Shown one piece after another: positions 1 through 8,345 of a stretch of 64,000 bases of DNA (its first letter is position 1; every line of letters begins with the position of its first letter). Position numbers and translations under genes: made by a program. Source of the stretch: JABCYV01 sp035512155. GTDB taxonomy: Bacteria > Acidobacteriota > Terriglobia > Terriglobales > Acidobacteriaceae. The stretch spans positions 3,588 through 67,587 of the forward strand of contig DATKEN010000101.1 of assembly GCA_035512155.1 (NCBI GenBank), in the 5' to 3' direction. The notes beneath the pieces were generated by a model. That model did not search any database and was not told the origin of the DNA. It saw only the letters and a program-made list of their open reading frames with translations.

Positions 1-477
1 CGGGTAAACTTCAACGCCTCCGACCATGGCGGCTTCGCGGGCATTGAGTTCCGGAACAATCAGCCGGGGAATCTTCTTGCCTCGGGCCTCGATGGCGATA
101 GGCAGTGCTCCGCGCACACCGCGCACACCACCGTCCAACGACAGTTCGCCAACAAAAAGGCAGTCCGGCACCTCTTTCTTGTTCAGGCCGCCGTAAGCGC
201 CCAATATCCCCAACGCCATGGGGAGGTCGAATCCGGAGCCTTCTTTGCGGATGTCGGCCGGCGCGAGATTAATGGTGATCTGGGTGGGAGGAATGTCGTA
301 GCCGCAATTCTTTAACGCCGCCCGGACCCGGTCGCGGCTCTCGCGCACCGCTGCGTCCGGCAGACCAACAGTATGGAAGTGATCTTCCGGCGTCTTGATG
401 CCGGAAACGTCAACCTCAACCTCGATAATGCTGGCGTCAACCCCATACACCGCGGCACTCAGGGTCTTATAGAGCAT
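1..477 (-). CDS. comM: ComM/YifB family Mg-chelatase-like AAA+ ATPase, N-terminal part
   Basis: The reading frame opens with ATG at 477-475 and runs off the left edge, so only the first 159 residues are present. The visible N-terminus (MLYKTLSAAVYGVDAS, then VGLPDAAVRESRDRVRAAL and INLAPADIRKEGSGFDLPMA, followed by a FVGELSLDGGVRG-type stretch) is characteristic of ComM/YifB proteins. In this family the N-terminal domain precedes a Mg-chelatase-type AAA+ domain, and gammaproteobacterial ComM is a branch-migration helicase that helps integrate transforming DNA. The Walker motifs lie outside the window. A CRP-like palindrome sits 104 bp upstream of the start. Family assignment is firm from the N-terminal motifs; a role in transformation here is inferred. 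Confidence 0.9.
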   Translation of the reverse strand, partial: MLYKTLSAAVYGVDASIIEVEVDVSGIKTPEDHFHTVGLPDAAVRESRDRVRAALKNCGYDIPPTQITINLAPADIRKEGSGFDLPMALGILGAYGGLNKKEVPDCLFVGELSLDGGVRGVRGALPIAIEARGKKIPRLIVPELNAREAAMVGGVEVYP

Positions 478-553
478 CGGTCCAGTGTTTCAAGGTGACA
501 GACTGTTTAGCGCAATCGTGACGAAGAGCGGCTGACAATTTGGGTAATTAATC

Positions 554-598
554 ACAATACGCCTTGCGCTGCGCAGAACTTTGTGACGGTCGTCACAA
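554..598 (-). promoter_or_regulatory. CRP/FNR-type palindrome and putative comM promoter
   Basis: A perfect palindrome TTGTGA-N6-TCACAA lies at 581-598, in the divergent gap between comM and the sensor kinase. It matches the CRP half-site rule TGTGA-N6-TCACA. On the minus strand a TATTGT hexamer occurs at 559-554. A start site about 6 nt beyond it would place the palindrome centre near -41.5, the class II activator position. No good -35 is seen, which is usual for such promoters. The same palindrome with a different 6-nt centre occurs at 29525-29542. Palindrome seen directly; regulator and direction inferred. Confidence 0.5.
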
Positions 599-744
599 TG
601 TCAAGTGACGACCGGACGGCACTCCGTTTACGAACTGAATTACCCAGCCCAGTTTTCGTTGTTTGTGCTCCCAACGTGGACTAGGATTCGGCTACGCTGC
701 ACAATCACATAAACTCGCCAAAGTAGTAGAACCGGGCGCAAGTT

Positions 745-2880
745 ATGACGGACGACGAAAAGCAACCCGGGCGCCCAGGACGCACCCCAGGCCACCTGGA
801 GAAGGAAGAGTCCCGCCTCTGGCGCCTGGCGCTGGGATTTCTCGTTCTGCTGGCCACAGGGTTTGCCGCTCTCTCCTGGGAGCGATTAGAAAATCTGCCT
901 TACCACCTGGGAGTGGTCTCCATTGGATTGGTGTTATTGGCGGTGCTCTTCGCAGCCTACGTATACGGCCGTCGCCGGGAAGTCTCCGAGCTCAAGCACT
1001 TGTTGCACGACTTGCAGGAGCGCAGCGGGGTCGCGCCCTCAGACGACCAACTCGACCAACTCAGCCAAGTCATCGCCCGCTCGCAACGGAGTTTCAAGGA
1101 ACTGATCGACTCCTTCGACGATGTGGCCTTTGCCACTTCTTTGGATGGCACGGTGCGAACCGTCAATCGGCGGATGACGCAACAGCTTGGCATCTCCTAT
1201 CAGGAAATTGTCGGACACAAATTGGACGAATTCCTGGAAGAACCGCAACGCGCCGATATCGAACCCGGTCTGTCCCGTTTTCTTGACCGACGGCGCTGGT
1301 CAGGAGTGGTGCGCATCCGATTGAAGAAAAGCACGCGAGTGCTGTACTTCGATTGCGTATTGAACGCCATCGTAAAGGGCAATGACGTCGTAGGAGTTAG
1401 CACGCTCGCCCGGGACGTTACAGAAGAACGCGAGAAAGAGCGGCGCTTCACCGAACTGTTCGAAACTTTGCAGGAAGGCGTCTACTTCAGCACCCCGGAA
1501 GGAAAGCTGCTCGAGGCCAACCCGGCGCTGGTTCAGATGCTGGGATATGGAGGAAAAGACGAACTCCTGTCGCTGGAGGCCAGCGCACTGAACCCAGATG
1601 CGACCCAGAGTTCGGTGCTGGGACGAAGCGCCGACGATCGCGGCAGCGAGCGCACACGAGAGATCACCTTGCGTCGCAAGGATGGAAGCGTCGGTACGTT
1701 CTTCGATACCTCGCGTGCCGTTTGGGACTCGGCAGGGAAGATCATCCGCTATCAGGGCACGCTGGTAGATGTCACGCAACGGCGTGAGATGGAAAGAACG
1801 CTGCGCCGGCAGGAGGAATTCCAGCGCTACCTCCTGGAAAGCTTCCCTGATCTCATCCTGGTGATCGATCTGAACGGACGCTACAGCTTTGTCAGCTCGC
1901 GCGTTCGTGATCAGCTCGGTTACCGGCCGGAAGATCTGGTGGGGAAGAAGGTAGAAGAAGTGCAGGAGCCCTCACCGGAATTCGTGGCTCTCTACCGTGA
2001 CGTGATAGCGGGCCGCAAGATGTTCGGCTTCACCGAATATGCCGCACGCCACCACGACGGAAGCTGGCGGACCATGCGCGCCAATGCCAGCCCGCTGTAT
2101 GACGCGGAAACCAAATTAAGCGGGGTGATCGTCTCTGTGCGAGACATCACGGTCGAGAAAAAGCTCGAGCAGCAGATCATTCAGAGCGAACGCCTGGCTG
2201 CGATGGGGCAAATGATCGGTGGCTTTGCCCACGAACTGAACAATCCTTTAACCAGCATCATGGGGGTGGCTGAATTGCTGCAGGAAGGTGAAGCTGCTGA
2301 GCCGATGCGAAAGCAGTTGGTGATGCTGCAACAGCAGGCGCGCCGCGCCGCCGATATCGTGCAGAACCTGATGTATTTCTCTCGCCCACCCGCTCCGGGC
2401 AAGAGTTCGATCAACATCAGCGACCTGGTCCAACGAACGTTGCACTTGCACGCCTATTCCTTGCGCAAGAGTAACATCACGGCAGATTTTCTCCCGGAGC
2501 CGTCGCTGCCCCCTGTGGAGGGCGATCCCCACCAATTGATGCAAGTGTTTCTGAATCTGATTCTGAACGCGGAGCAAGCTATGCGCGAGGTCCGTGATCG
2601 CGGCACTCTCCGCATTCGCCTCGAAAAAAGCGCCGGCTCAGTCTCAGCGACGTTTCAAGACGATGGGCCCGGCATTCCGTCTGACGTTCTGCCCAATATC
2701 TTCGATCCTTTCTATACCACCAAGCGGCCGGGCCGCGGCACCGGCCTAGGCCTCAGCATCTGTAAGGCGATCTTGCGTGAGCACGGAGGCAACGTTGAAG
2801 CCGCTTCCGGTCCCGGGGGAGGGGCTGTCTTTACGGTCACTTTGCCCGTGGCGCCTACCCAATCAAATGCACAGATATAA
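745..2880 (+). CDS. membrane sensor histidine kinase with three PAS domains
   Basis: This 711-residue kinase begins with two hydrophobic segments (about residues 28-45 and 53-75), separated by a very short loop, so there is hardly any periplasmic sensor. Three PAS modules follow at roughly 95-225, 235-350 and 355-475; sensing is probably cytosolic. The HisKA H-box GGFAHELNNPLTSI puts the phosphoacceptor His near residue 496. A HATPase domain carries the N box (LNLILNAEQAM), G1 (DDGPGI) and the G2 region (TGLGLSI). No receiver domain is fused and no response regulator is adjacent, so the partner is unknown. The SDR gene starts 18 nt downstream and is probably cotranscribed. Confidence 0.9.
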   Translation: MTDDEKQPGRPGRTPGHLEKEESRLWRLALGFLVLLATGFAALSWERLENLPYHLGVVSIGLVLLAVLFAAYVYGRRREVSELKHLLHDLQERSGVAPSDDQLDQLSQVIARSQRSFKELIDSFDDVAFATSLDGTVRTVNRRMTQQLGISYQEIVGHKLDEFLEEPQRADIEPGLSRFLDRRRWSGVVRIRLKKSTRVLYFDCVLNAIVKGNDVVGVSTLARDVTEEREKERRFTELFETLQEGVYFSTPEGKLLEANPALVQMLGYGGKDELLSLEASALNPDATQSSVLGRSADDRGSERTREITLRRKDGSVGTFFDTSRAVWDSAGKIIRYQGTLVDVTQRREMERTLRRQEEFQRYLLESFPDLILVIDLNGRYSFVSSRVRDQLGYRPEDLVGKKVEEVQEPSPEFVALYRDVIAGRKMFGFTEYAARHHDGSWRTMRANASPLYDAETKLSGVIVSVRDITVEKKLEQQIIQSERLAAMGQMIGGFAHELNNPLTSIMGVAELLQEGEAAEPMRKQLVMLQQQARRAADIVQNLMYFSRPPAPGKSSINISDLVQRTLHLHAYSLRKSNITADFLPEPSLPPVEGDPHQLMQVFLNLILNAEQAMREVRDRGTLRIRLEKSAGSVSATFQDDGPGIPSDVLPNIFDPFYTTKRPGRGTGLGLSICKAILREHGGNVEAASGPGGGAVFTVTLPVAPTQSNAQI

Positions 2881-2898
2881 TGACCCTCCGGTTCCACA

Positions 2899-3633
2899 AT
2901 GGGATCTCTCGAAGGGCAAACCGCGCTGGTCACGGGCGGCTCGCGCGGCATTGGTCGGGCGATCGTGCTTAAGCTTGCGGAAGCCGGCGCGGAGATCCTG
3001 CTCCACTACCACCGCAATGAATCGGCAGCACAGGCGGTGGCGCGCAAACTTCCCCGTCCCCCACAGTTGTTAAAGGCCGATCTGCAGTCGCCGAAAGCGA
3101 TCGAAGCGATATTCACCTCTCTGGCGGGACTTCGGCTCGATATTCTGGTCAACAATGCCGGTATCTGGGGACAGACTCCACTAGGAGCGACTTCACTCGA
3201 CGATTTGCGAGCGATGCTGGATGTGAACGTCAGATCTGTATTCCTGGTGACGCAAGCGGCCTTGCCTTTGCTGCGCGAAGGAGGTCGAATCGTCAATTTG
3301 TCTTCCGTTGCGGCAAGGGTGGGGATCGGCTCGGGGAGGAGTTTGTACGGCGCCACAAAGGCGGCGGTGGATTCATTCACTAAGAGTTGGGCCCTGGAGC
3401 TGGCTCCCCGGAAAATTCGCGTGAACGCCGTTGCCCCAGGCTATGTGAAAACGGATATGACCGCGGAACACTTTTCCCATCCGGACGTAGTGAAGCGTGC
3501 CATCGGCCGCAGTCCTTTCGGACGTTTAGGGGACGCTGACGAGATCGCAGACACAGTTGTCTTCTTATGTTCACCGGCGGCCCGCTGGATCACCGGCCAA
3601 TCGATCAACGTCAGCGGGGGATTTGTCGTATAA
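2899..3633 (+). CDS. SDR-family oxidoreductase (FabG-like)
   Basis: A 244-residue classical short-chain dehydrogenase/reductase. The Rossmann signature TGGSRGIG lies at residues 12-19, NNAG at 85-88, a catalytic serine in NLSSVAA near 135, and the YGATK motif gives Tyr150 and Lys154. The C-terminal WITGQSINVSGGF is typical of FabG-like enzymes that use NADPH on 3-oxoacyl thioesters or related carbonyls. It follows the sensor kinase by 18 nt, suggesting one transcript. FabG paralogues are common, and several SDRs occur in this window (19509, 24446), so the substrate cannot be assigned. Confidence 0.9.
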   Translation: MGSLEGQTALVTGGSRGIGRAIVLKLAEAGAEILLHYHRNESAAQAVARKLPRPPQLLKADLQSPKAIEAIFTSLAGLRLDILVNNAGIWGQTPLGATSLDDLRAMLDVNVRSVFLVTQAALPLLREGGRIVNLSSVAARVGIGSGRSLYGATKAAVDSFTKSWALELAPRKIRVNAVAPGYVKTDMTAEHFSHPDVVKRAIGRSPFGRLGDADEIADTVVFLCSPAARWITGQSINVSGGFVV

Positions 3634-3683
3634 GCTCTAACTTAAATGTTGAAGCCGGTTCTGGCAGAACGCGGGCCGACAAT

Positions 3684-3712
3684 TTGACAATGCCGCCATG
3701 GCATCCTAATCT
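3684..3712 (+). promoter_or_regulatory. sigma-70-type promoter of the DUF4440 gene
   Basis: TTGACA at 3684-3689 is separated by exactly 17 nt from TAATCT at 3707-3712. A start site near 3720 gives a leader of about 60 nt. A strong Shine-Dalgarno AAGGAGG at 3766-3772 is spaced 7 nt from the ATG at 3780. Confidence 0.7.
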
Positions 3713-3779
3713 GTTCCGCCGTAACCGTCGAAAAAGCTCAAGAAACTGATCTCGTAGAAAAATTTAAGGAGGCAATTCC

Positions 3780-4229
3780 ATGAACCGGAAATGCACTGGG
3801 TTCGTTGTCGCATTAGTTTTGTCTCTCACTGTGCTGCTCGGCTTGGCCTGGGCCGCCAGCACAGAAGAAGAAGTGAAGAAGCTCGAAACCGAGCGCGCGG
3901 CCGCATCTGTAAAAGGGGATGTGGCGATAATGGAAAAGCAGACGGCCGACGAGTACACGTTCATCAACTTGTACGGCCAAATGTCAGATAAGTCGCAGAT
4001 GGTAAATGGATTCAAAACTGGCCGGACCAAGCTCACCTCAAACGAACTTTCCGATGTGAAAGTTCGCCTCTATGGTGACACTGCCGTAGTTACGGGTAAG
4101 GCTGATGTCAAAGGGACGTTGGCGGGAAAAGAGACCAGCGCTCAAGTCATGTTTACGCGGGTTTACGTCAAGAAAGGCGGGAGTTGGCAATCGGTCGCTT
4201 TTCAGCAAACCCGTGTCTCAGATCAATGA
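3780..4229 (+). CDS. secreted DUF4440/SnoaL-like (NTF2 fold) protein
   Basis: A 149-residue protein with an N-terminal signal peptide (hydrophobic FVVALVLSLTVLLGLAWA ending near residue 26). The mature part matches the DUF4440 pattern: an initial helix (STEEEVKKLETERAAA), the D/E-x-Y-x-F/I strand segment ADEYTFINLYG, and beta strands VRLYGDTAVVTGKA and VMFTRVYVKKGGSWQSVAFQQT. NTF2-fold cone proteins of this sort are often exported in Acidobacteriota and have no general assigned reaction. It has its own promoter and a strong ribosome-binding site and stands alone. Family call is good; function unknown. Confidence 0.8.
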   Translation: MNRKCTGFVVALVLSLTVLLGLAWAASTEEEVKKLETERAAASVKGDVAIMEKQTADEYTFINLYGQMSDKSQMVNGFKTGRTKLTSNELSDVKVRLYGDTAVVTGKADVKGTLAGKETSAQVMFTRVYVKKGGSWQSVAFQQTRVSDQ

Positions 4230-4273
4230 GAACTTAGGTGGACCGAGGGCTCTGGTGCTCTCGGTCCGAACTT

Positions 4274-4400
4274 CTACCGTTCTACTGCCATCGCCACGCC
4301 ATTCCCACCGCCCAGGCAAAGCGCTGCGATTCCGCTATGCGCGTCTCGCCGAATCAGTTCAAAATCAGCGCGCCATGATGCGCACACTGGTACGACGGGT
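4274..4400 (-). pseudogene. decayed 3' remnant of an acetyl-CoA acetyltransferase gene
   Basis: On the minus strand the last 26 codons of the intact thiolase at 6658-7851 are repeated here with few changes: the segment reads LIRRDAHSGIAALCLGGGN then GVAMAVER and a TAG stop at 4276-4274. Further upstream the match becomes patchy, with small gaps, around the GHPIGASG region and disappears near 4400. No start or full domain remains. The secreted phosphoesterase gene now lies between remnant and intact gene. This points to a duplicated or rearranged thiolase locus. Confidence 0.8.
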
Positions 4401-4523
4401 GTGTACGCGTTTGAAGTGATGACCACCGACAGTATTCATCTGGCATTCACGCTACGTTAATGAATCCGTAACGCGCGCCGGATACCCTTCTCGCACTCTA
4501 ACCCCTACCTACCGGAGGAATCC

Positions 4524-6506
4524 ATGTTACACACTTCCGTTCCAAAAAAGTCGCGAAGGCGCGCTACGCTCAGCTTGTTTGTGGTCGCGTCCATGTCGTT
4601 CGCTAACCCTGCGTTGGGCCAGAGTAACAATGCCGGCAGCAGCGCTGTCGCTCCGACAACCGCAACGCCGATTCAGCACGTCATTGTCCTCATCGGTGAG
4701 AACCGCACCTTCGATCACGTTTTCGCGACATACGTGCCACGGAGCGCGGATTCAATCTCCAACCTGCGGTCCAAAGGAATCATCAACGCTGACGGCACGC
4801 CTGGCCCACATTTCTCGAAAGCGGGACAATTCCAGGCCATCGCGCCATACAACTCAAAATACTTCATCAGCCTGGCTCCGAATCAGAAGGTGCCGTATCA
4901 GACCCTGCCATCGCCCAGCCTCAACTTTGCGCCCACCAAGCCGCCCTTCCCTCCAGGTACGCCGACATCCATGCTGGCAGCGGTCGAGCCATCTATGGAC
5001 CTCGACGATCTAAGGCTGTTGACGACCGGCGCGGCAACCCAGTTCAAGCAGACCTTTGTCCAGCCTGATCCGGATACGCGAGTCCAGAATTTCAACAGAT
5101 TACCAGGTGGGCCGTTTCCACTGAGGGGAGCGAGGCTGCCTTACGATTCCTACACCGGGGATACAACCCACCGGTTGTTCGAGATGTGGCAACAATCCGA
5201 TTGCAGCATGAACAATGCCACGCGCCAGAACCCCTCCGGCTGCCTGAGCGACCTTTATCCCTTCGTGATCACCACCTACACTGATCAGCTCGACTCGGTT
5301 TTTGACAATCCCCCGGCGATTGACGACAACGGTGGTGGCAATTCGATGGCGTTCTACAACGTCGAACTTGGCGATGTCCCCGTCCTGAAGCGCCTGGCCG
5401 ACCAATACACCATAAGCGACAATTTCCATCAATCGTTCATGGGCGGCACCGGCGCCAATCACGTTATGCTCGGCAGCGGCGACGCGATCTTTTGGAGTGA
5501 CGGCAATGGCCATCCGACAGTGCCGCCGTCACACATCGCCAATCCTGATCCTCTCCCGGGCACCGACAACGTCTACACGGTGGACCTGCTTTTCGATGGC
5601 AACTTCGCCGAGTGCGGCAATCCGACTCAGCCCGGCATCAAGCCGATCCGGGATTACCTGAAAACTCTCCCGTACGCCCCCAATCCCAAGTGCGTACCAG
5701 GACATTTCTACATGATCAATAATGACTCGCCGGGCTTCCTGCCCGACGGCACCGTTGACACTGCCGGCATTGCTAAAGGCGGCTCCATTCCGCCGATCAA
5801 TGTCCGCACGATCGGCGACTCGCTCAACGACAAGAACATCTCCTGGGCCTACTACGGTGGAGCCTACAACGCCGCGATTAAACTCCAGCACGATCCGGAC
5901 AGCACCGATCCAACCGTGCTAGTGGGTGCCGCGTACTGCAACATCTGCAACTTCGAGTCCTACACCAACTCGATCATGGGTAACCCGGCCCAACGCACCA
6001 CTCGTATCAAGGATGCGACGGATTTCTTCGCCGCCATAGACAATGACACGCTGCCGGCAGTGTCCTTCGTCAAACCGGACGGCCTGCTGGACGGTCACCC
6101 GGCGTCTTCAAAGCTCGACCTCTTCGAGGCCATGGTGGAGAACATCGTCGATCACCTGACCGCCAAGCCCGACCTGATGGCGGATACCGCGTTGTTCATT
6201 ACGTTTGACGAAGGTGGCGGTTACTACGACTCCGGCTACATCCAGCCGCTGGACTTCTTCGGCGATGGACCACGCATTCCGCTGATCATCGTCTCGCCCT
6301 TCACCACAGGCGGGCACATCAATCACAGCTACGCCGACCACGTTTCAATTCTGAAATTCATTGAGCGGAATTGGAATTTGAAGCCGCTGACCAGCCGGAG
6401 CCGGGACAACTTCCCCAACCCGGTTGCGGAACGCAGCAATCCTTATGTTCCGCTCAACAACCCAGCTTTAGACGATCTCTTTGACATGTTCCAGTTCTCC
6501 AAATAG
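4524..6506 (+). CDS. secreted phosphoesterase (phospholipase C / acid phosphatase family)
   Basis: A 660-residue protein with an N-terminal export signal (basic KKSRRRATLSLFVVASMSFA followed by NPALGQ). It carries the hallmarks of the phosphoesterase family that includes bacterial phospholipases C and AcpA-type acid phosphatases: VIVLIGENRTFDH near residues 54-66 with metal-binding Glu/Asn and the nucleophile region, GGTGANHVMLGSGD in the middle, SFVKPDG, then FDEGGGYYDSG and DGPRIPLIIVSPF toward the C-terminus. It probably hydrolyses phosphodiester or phosphomonoester substrates outside the cytoplasm for phosphate or lipid scavenging. An AGGAGG-like site (CCGGAGG) precedes the ATG. A strong terminator follows. 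Substrate cannot be told. Confidence 0.88.
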   Translation: MLHTSVPKKSRRRATLSLFVVASMSFANPALGQSNNAGSSAVAPTTATPIQHVIVLIGENRTFDHVFATYVPRSADSISNLRSKGIINADGTPGPHFSKAGQFQAIAPYNSKYFISLAPNQKVPYQTLPSPSLNFAPTKPPFPPGTPTSMLAAVEPSMDLDDLRLLTTGAATQFKQTFVQPDPDTRVQNFNRLPGGPFPLRGARLPYDSYTGDTTHRLFEMWQQSDCSMNNATRQNPSGCLSDLYPFVITTYTDQLDSVFDNPPAIDDNGGGNSMAFYNVELGDVPVLKRLADQYTISDNFHQSFMGGTGANHVMLGSGDAIFWSDGNGHPTVPPSHIANPDPLPGTDNVYTVDLLFDGNFAECGNPTQPGIKPIRDYLKTLPYAPNPKCVPGHFYMINNDSPGFLPDGTVDTAGIAKGGSIPPINVRTIGDSLNDKNISWAYYGGAYNAAIKLQHDPDSTDPTVLVGAAYCNICNFESYTNSIMGNPAQRTTRIKDATDFFAAIDNDTLPAVSFVKPDGLLDGHPASSKLDLFEAMVENIVDHLTAKPDLMADTALFITFDEGGGYYDSGYIQPLDFFGDGPRIPLIIVSPFTTGGHINHSYADHVSILKFIERNWNLKPLTSRSRDNFPNPVAERSNPYVPLNNPALDDLFDMFQFSK

Positions 6507-6540
6507 AGATCGGCGACAACAATAGCCCGTTACTTTCAAC

Positions 6541-6585
6541 TGACGCCGGCCCGGCCTTTTAGGCGCGGCCGGCGTCATTAATTTT
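6541..6585 (+). terminator. intrinsic terminator of the phosphoesterase gene
   Basis: An 11-bp perfect stem (TGACGCCGGCC at 6541-6551 with GGCCGGCGTCA at 6567-6577) encloses a 15-nt loop and is followed by TTAATTTT. It lies 35 nt after the stop codon. Confidence 0.85.
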
Positions 6586-6657
6586 AGAAAGAGGGGCGTA
6601 CGAACGAGTGTAAGGAATCTCGAAAGTGGTGACACCGGATGAATTGTGGTCGGAAGG

Positions 6658-7851
6658 CTACCGTTCTACTGCCATCGCCACGGCATTCCCGCCGCCCAGG
6701 CAAAGCGCCGCGATTCCGCGATGCACATCTCGACGAATCATTTCATAGATGAGCGTTACCAGGACGCGCGCACCGCTGGCTCCGATAGGATGCCCGATTG
6801 CGACCGCTCCGCCGTTCACGTTGACTCTGTCGGGGTCCAGTTTCAGCTCGCGCATCACCCCCAGCGCTTGCGCCGAGAACGCTTCGTTCAGTTCATACAG
6901 GTCTACGTCTTCATTTTTCCATCCGGTCTTTTCCCAGATTTTGCGAACTGCAGTCACGGGCGCCATCATGACCCATTTGGGATCGATACCGCTCGTCGCC
7001 TGGGCCACGATTCGGACCATAGGTTCCGCGCCGAGTTCCTTGGCGCGCTTGGCACTGGTGACTACGACCGCTGCCGCGCCGTCGTTAACTCCCGGGGCGT
7101 TGCCCGCCGTCACGGTACCGTCCTTCTTGAATGCCGGCTTCAGAGCGCGCAAGGTTTCGATAGTAGTATCTTCGCGGGGCGATTCGTCCTTATCGAAAAT
7201 CACGGGAGCGCCACCCTTCTTCTTCGGCGGCAGTTCCACGGGAACGATCTGCGACTTGAAGCGGCACTCTTTGATCGCGGCCACCGCCTTCCGGTGAGAG
7301 TTCACCGCAAACTCATCCTGCTCTTCGCGCGTGATCCCGTATTTCTCAGCGACGTTCTCCCCGGTGATCCCCATGTGGTAGTCGTTGTAAATATCCCAAA
7401 GCCCATCGTGCACCATGGAATCGATGATCTGCGCATTGCCTAGACGATATCCCTTCCGTGCCTGCGGTAGAAGGTAAGGCGCGTTGGTCATCGATTCCAT
7501 GCCGCCGGCAACCACGATCGCACTGTTTCCCGTTTCTATCGCTTGAGCTGCCAGCGCGACTGCTTTCAATCCAGAGCCGCAAACCTTGTTGACGGTCATG
7601 GCACCTACTTCAGGAGGAATACCTCCGAACAATGCCGCCTGCCGCGCTGGATTCTGCCCCAGACCGGCGGAAACGACGTTCCCCATGATGCATTCATCCA
7701 CCAGTTTGGGGTCGAGTTTGGCGCGCTTGACTGCTTCGCGCACGACAATCGCCCCAAGTTGAGTCGCGCTCAGATCGGAGAGGCTTCCCTGAAATTTTCC
7801 CACCGGCGTGCGGCAACCGGAGATGATCACAACATCGTCCTGAACAGCCAT
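6658..7851 (-). CDS. acetyl-CoA C-acetyltransferase (thiolase)
   Basis: A 397-residue thiolase, normal length for the family. The nucleophilic cysteine is in VNKVCGSGLKA (Cys91), the second active-site motif is GGAVAIGHPIGASGAR, and the C-terminal CLGGGNAVAMAVE carries the second catalytic Cys. It condenses two acetyl-CoA molecules to acetoacetyl-CoA or runs the reverse thiolysis, feeding ketone-body, PHB or fatty-acid metabolism. I chose the ATG at 7851 because it has an AGGAG sequence a few bases upstream; an in-frame upstream start would add 11 residues unlike the family N-terminus. A degenerate copy of its 3' end lies at 4274-4400. No metabolic partner genes adjoin it. Confidence 0.93.
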   Translation of the reverse strand: MAVQDDVVIISGCRTPVGKFQGSLSDLSATQLGAIVVREAVKRAKLDPKLVDECIMGNVVSAGLGQNPARQAALFGGIPPEVGAMTVNKVCGSGLKAVALAAQAIETGNSAIVVAGGMESMTNAPYLLPQARKGYRLGNAQIIDSMVHDGLWDIYNDYHMGITGENVAEKYGITREEQDEFAVNSHRKAVAAIKECRFKSQIVPVELPPKKKGGAPVIFDKDESPREDTTIETLRALKPAFKKDGTVTAGNAPGVNDGAAAVVVTSAKRAKELGAEPMVRIVAQATSGIDPKWVMMAPVTAVRKIWEKTGWKNEDVDLYELNEAFSAQALGVMRELKLDPDRVNVNGGAVAIGHPIGASGARVLVTLIYEMIRRDVHRGIAALCLGGGNAVAMAVER

Positions 7852-8109
7852 TCTTCTGCTCCTGCGGCAATTTCGTATCTGCAATTATAGATGTCTGGCA
7901 AGACCGACGGGTTGAAATTTACCAGAGCGTAATCGGCGATAAAGAGCGGGATTCGAACCGCCACCGAAATGCAAAGCGAAGCATGATCAACCTATTTTTT
8001 GTCGACTAAAACCGAGTGCGGCATCGTTCGCGGACGAAAATTTCTTCTTCCGCTCGATCTGGTGACTTTAGTGTGCGGGTCGTAAGCGTCCGAACACATC
8101 ATTTTTTTC

Positions 8110-8138
8110 TTGACATCACTTTTTATTGACTCTATACA
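8110..8138 (+). promoter_or_regulatory. near-consensus sigma-70 promoter
   Basis: TTGACA at 8110-8115, exactly 17 nt, then TATACA at 8133-8138 in an AT-rich stretch. It faces the short lysine-rich ORF at 8204, giving a leader of about 60 nt. It is one of the best promoter matches in the window. Confidence 0.75.
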
Positions 8139-8203
8139 TTCAATCAGTTGCAACAGACGACCGTTGCTATAGTCCATGAAAAATGGAAAGGGAGAATAGA
8201 ACC

Positions 8204-8248
8204 ATGGCACCGAAGAAGAAAGCTGCAAAGAAGAAAAAGAAACACTAA
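8204..8248 (+). CDS. 14-residue lysine-rich micropeptide
   Basis: ATG at 8204 opens a 14-codon frame, MAPKKKAAKKKKKH, ending with TAA at 8246-8248. It has a good ribosome-binding site (GGGAG about 9 nt upstream), a near-consensus promoter at 8110 and an intrinsic terminator at 8273-8302, so a transcript of about 160 nt would carry only this ORF. Nine of 14 residues are Lys. It resembles the basic tails of histone H1-like or nucleoid proteins, but no such gene is adjacent. It could be a real nucleic-acid-binding micropeptide, or the RNA itself may be the product. Translation is inferred from the signals only. Confidence 0.55.
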   Translation: MAPKKKAAKKKKKH

Positions 8249-8272
8249 GAACGATCAGTAAAAAACAGACCT

Positions 8273-8302
8273 GGGGGCGCGAGAGCGTCCCCTAAGTTTT
8301 TT
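8273..8302 (+). terminator. intrinsic terminator of the micropeptide unit
   Basis: Eight-bp GC stem (GGGGGCGC at 8273-8280, tetraloop GAGA, GCGTCCCC at 8285-8292, one G-U pair), then TAAG and six T residues at 8297-8302. It closes the short unit that starts at the 8110 promoter. Confidence 0.85.
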
Positions 8303-8345
8303 GCCTCGAAGTTCTCCGCGATCGAGCCTTCCGAAAACACAAGGG

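Noticed and set aside
6646..7443. Long ORFs antisense to the thiolase gene
   Set aside because: They are high-GC codon shadows of the real gene, with no translation signals or family motifs.
7945..7965. GGTTCGAATCCCGC-like T-arm sequence on the minus strand, as if from a tRNA gene
   Set aside because: The T stem has an unpaired position and no acceptor, D or anticodon arm can be found around it.
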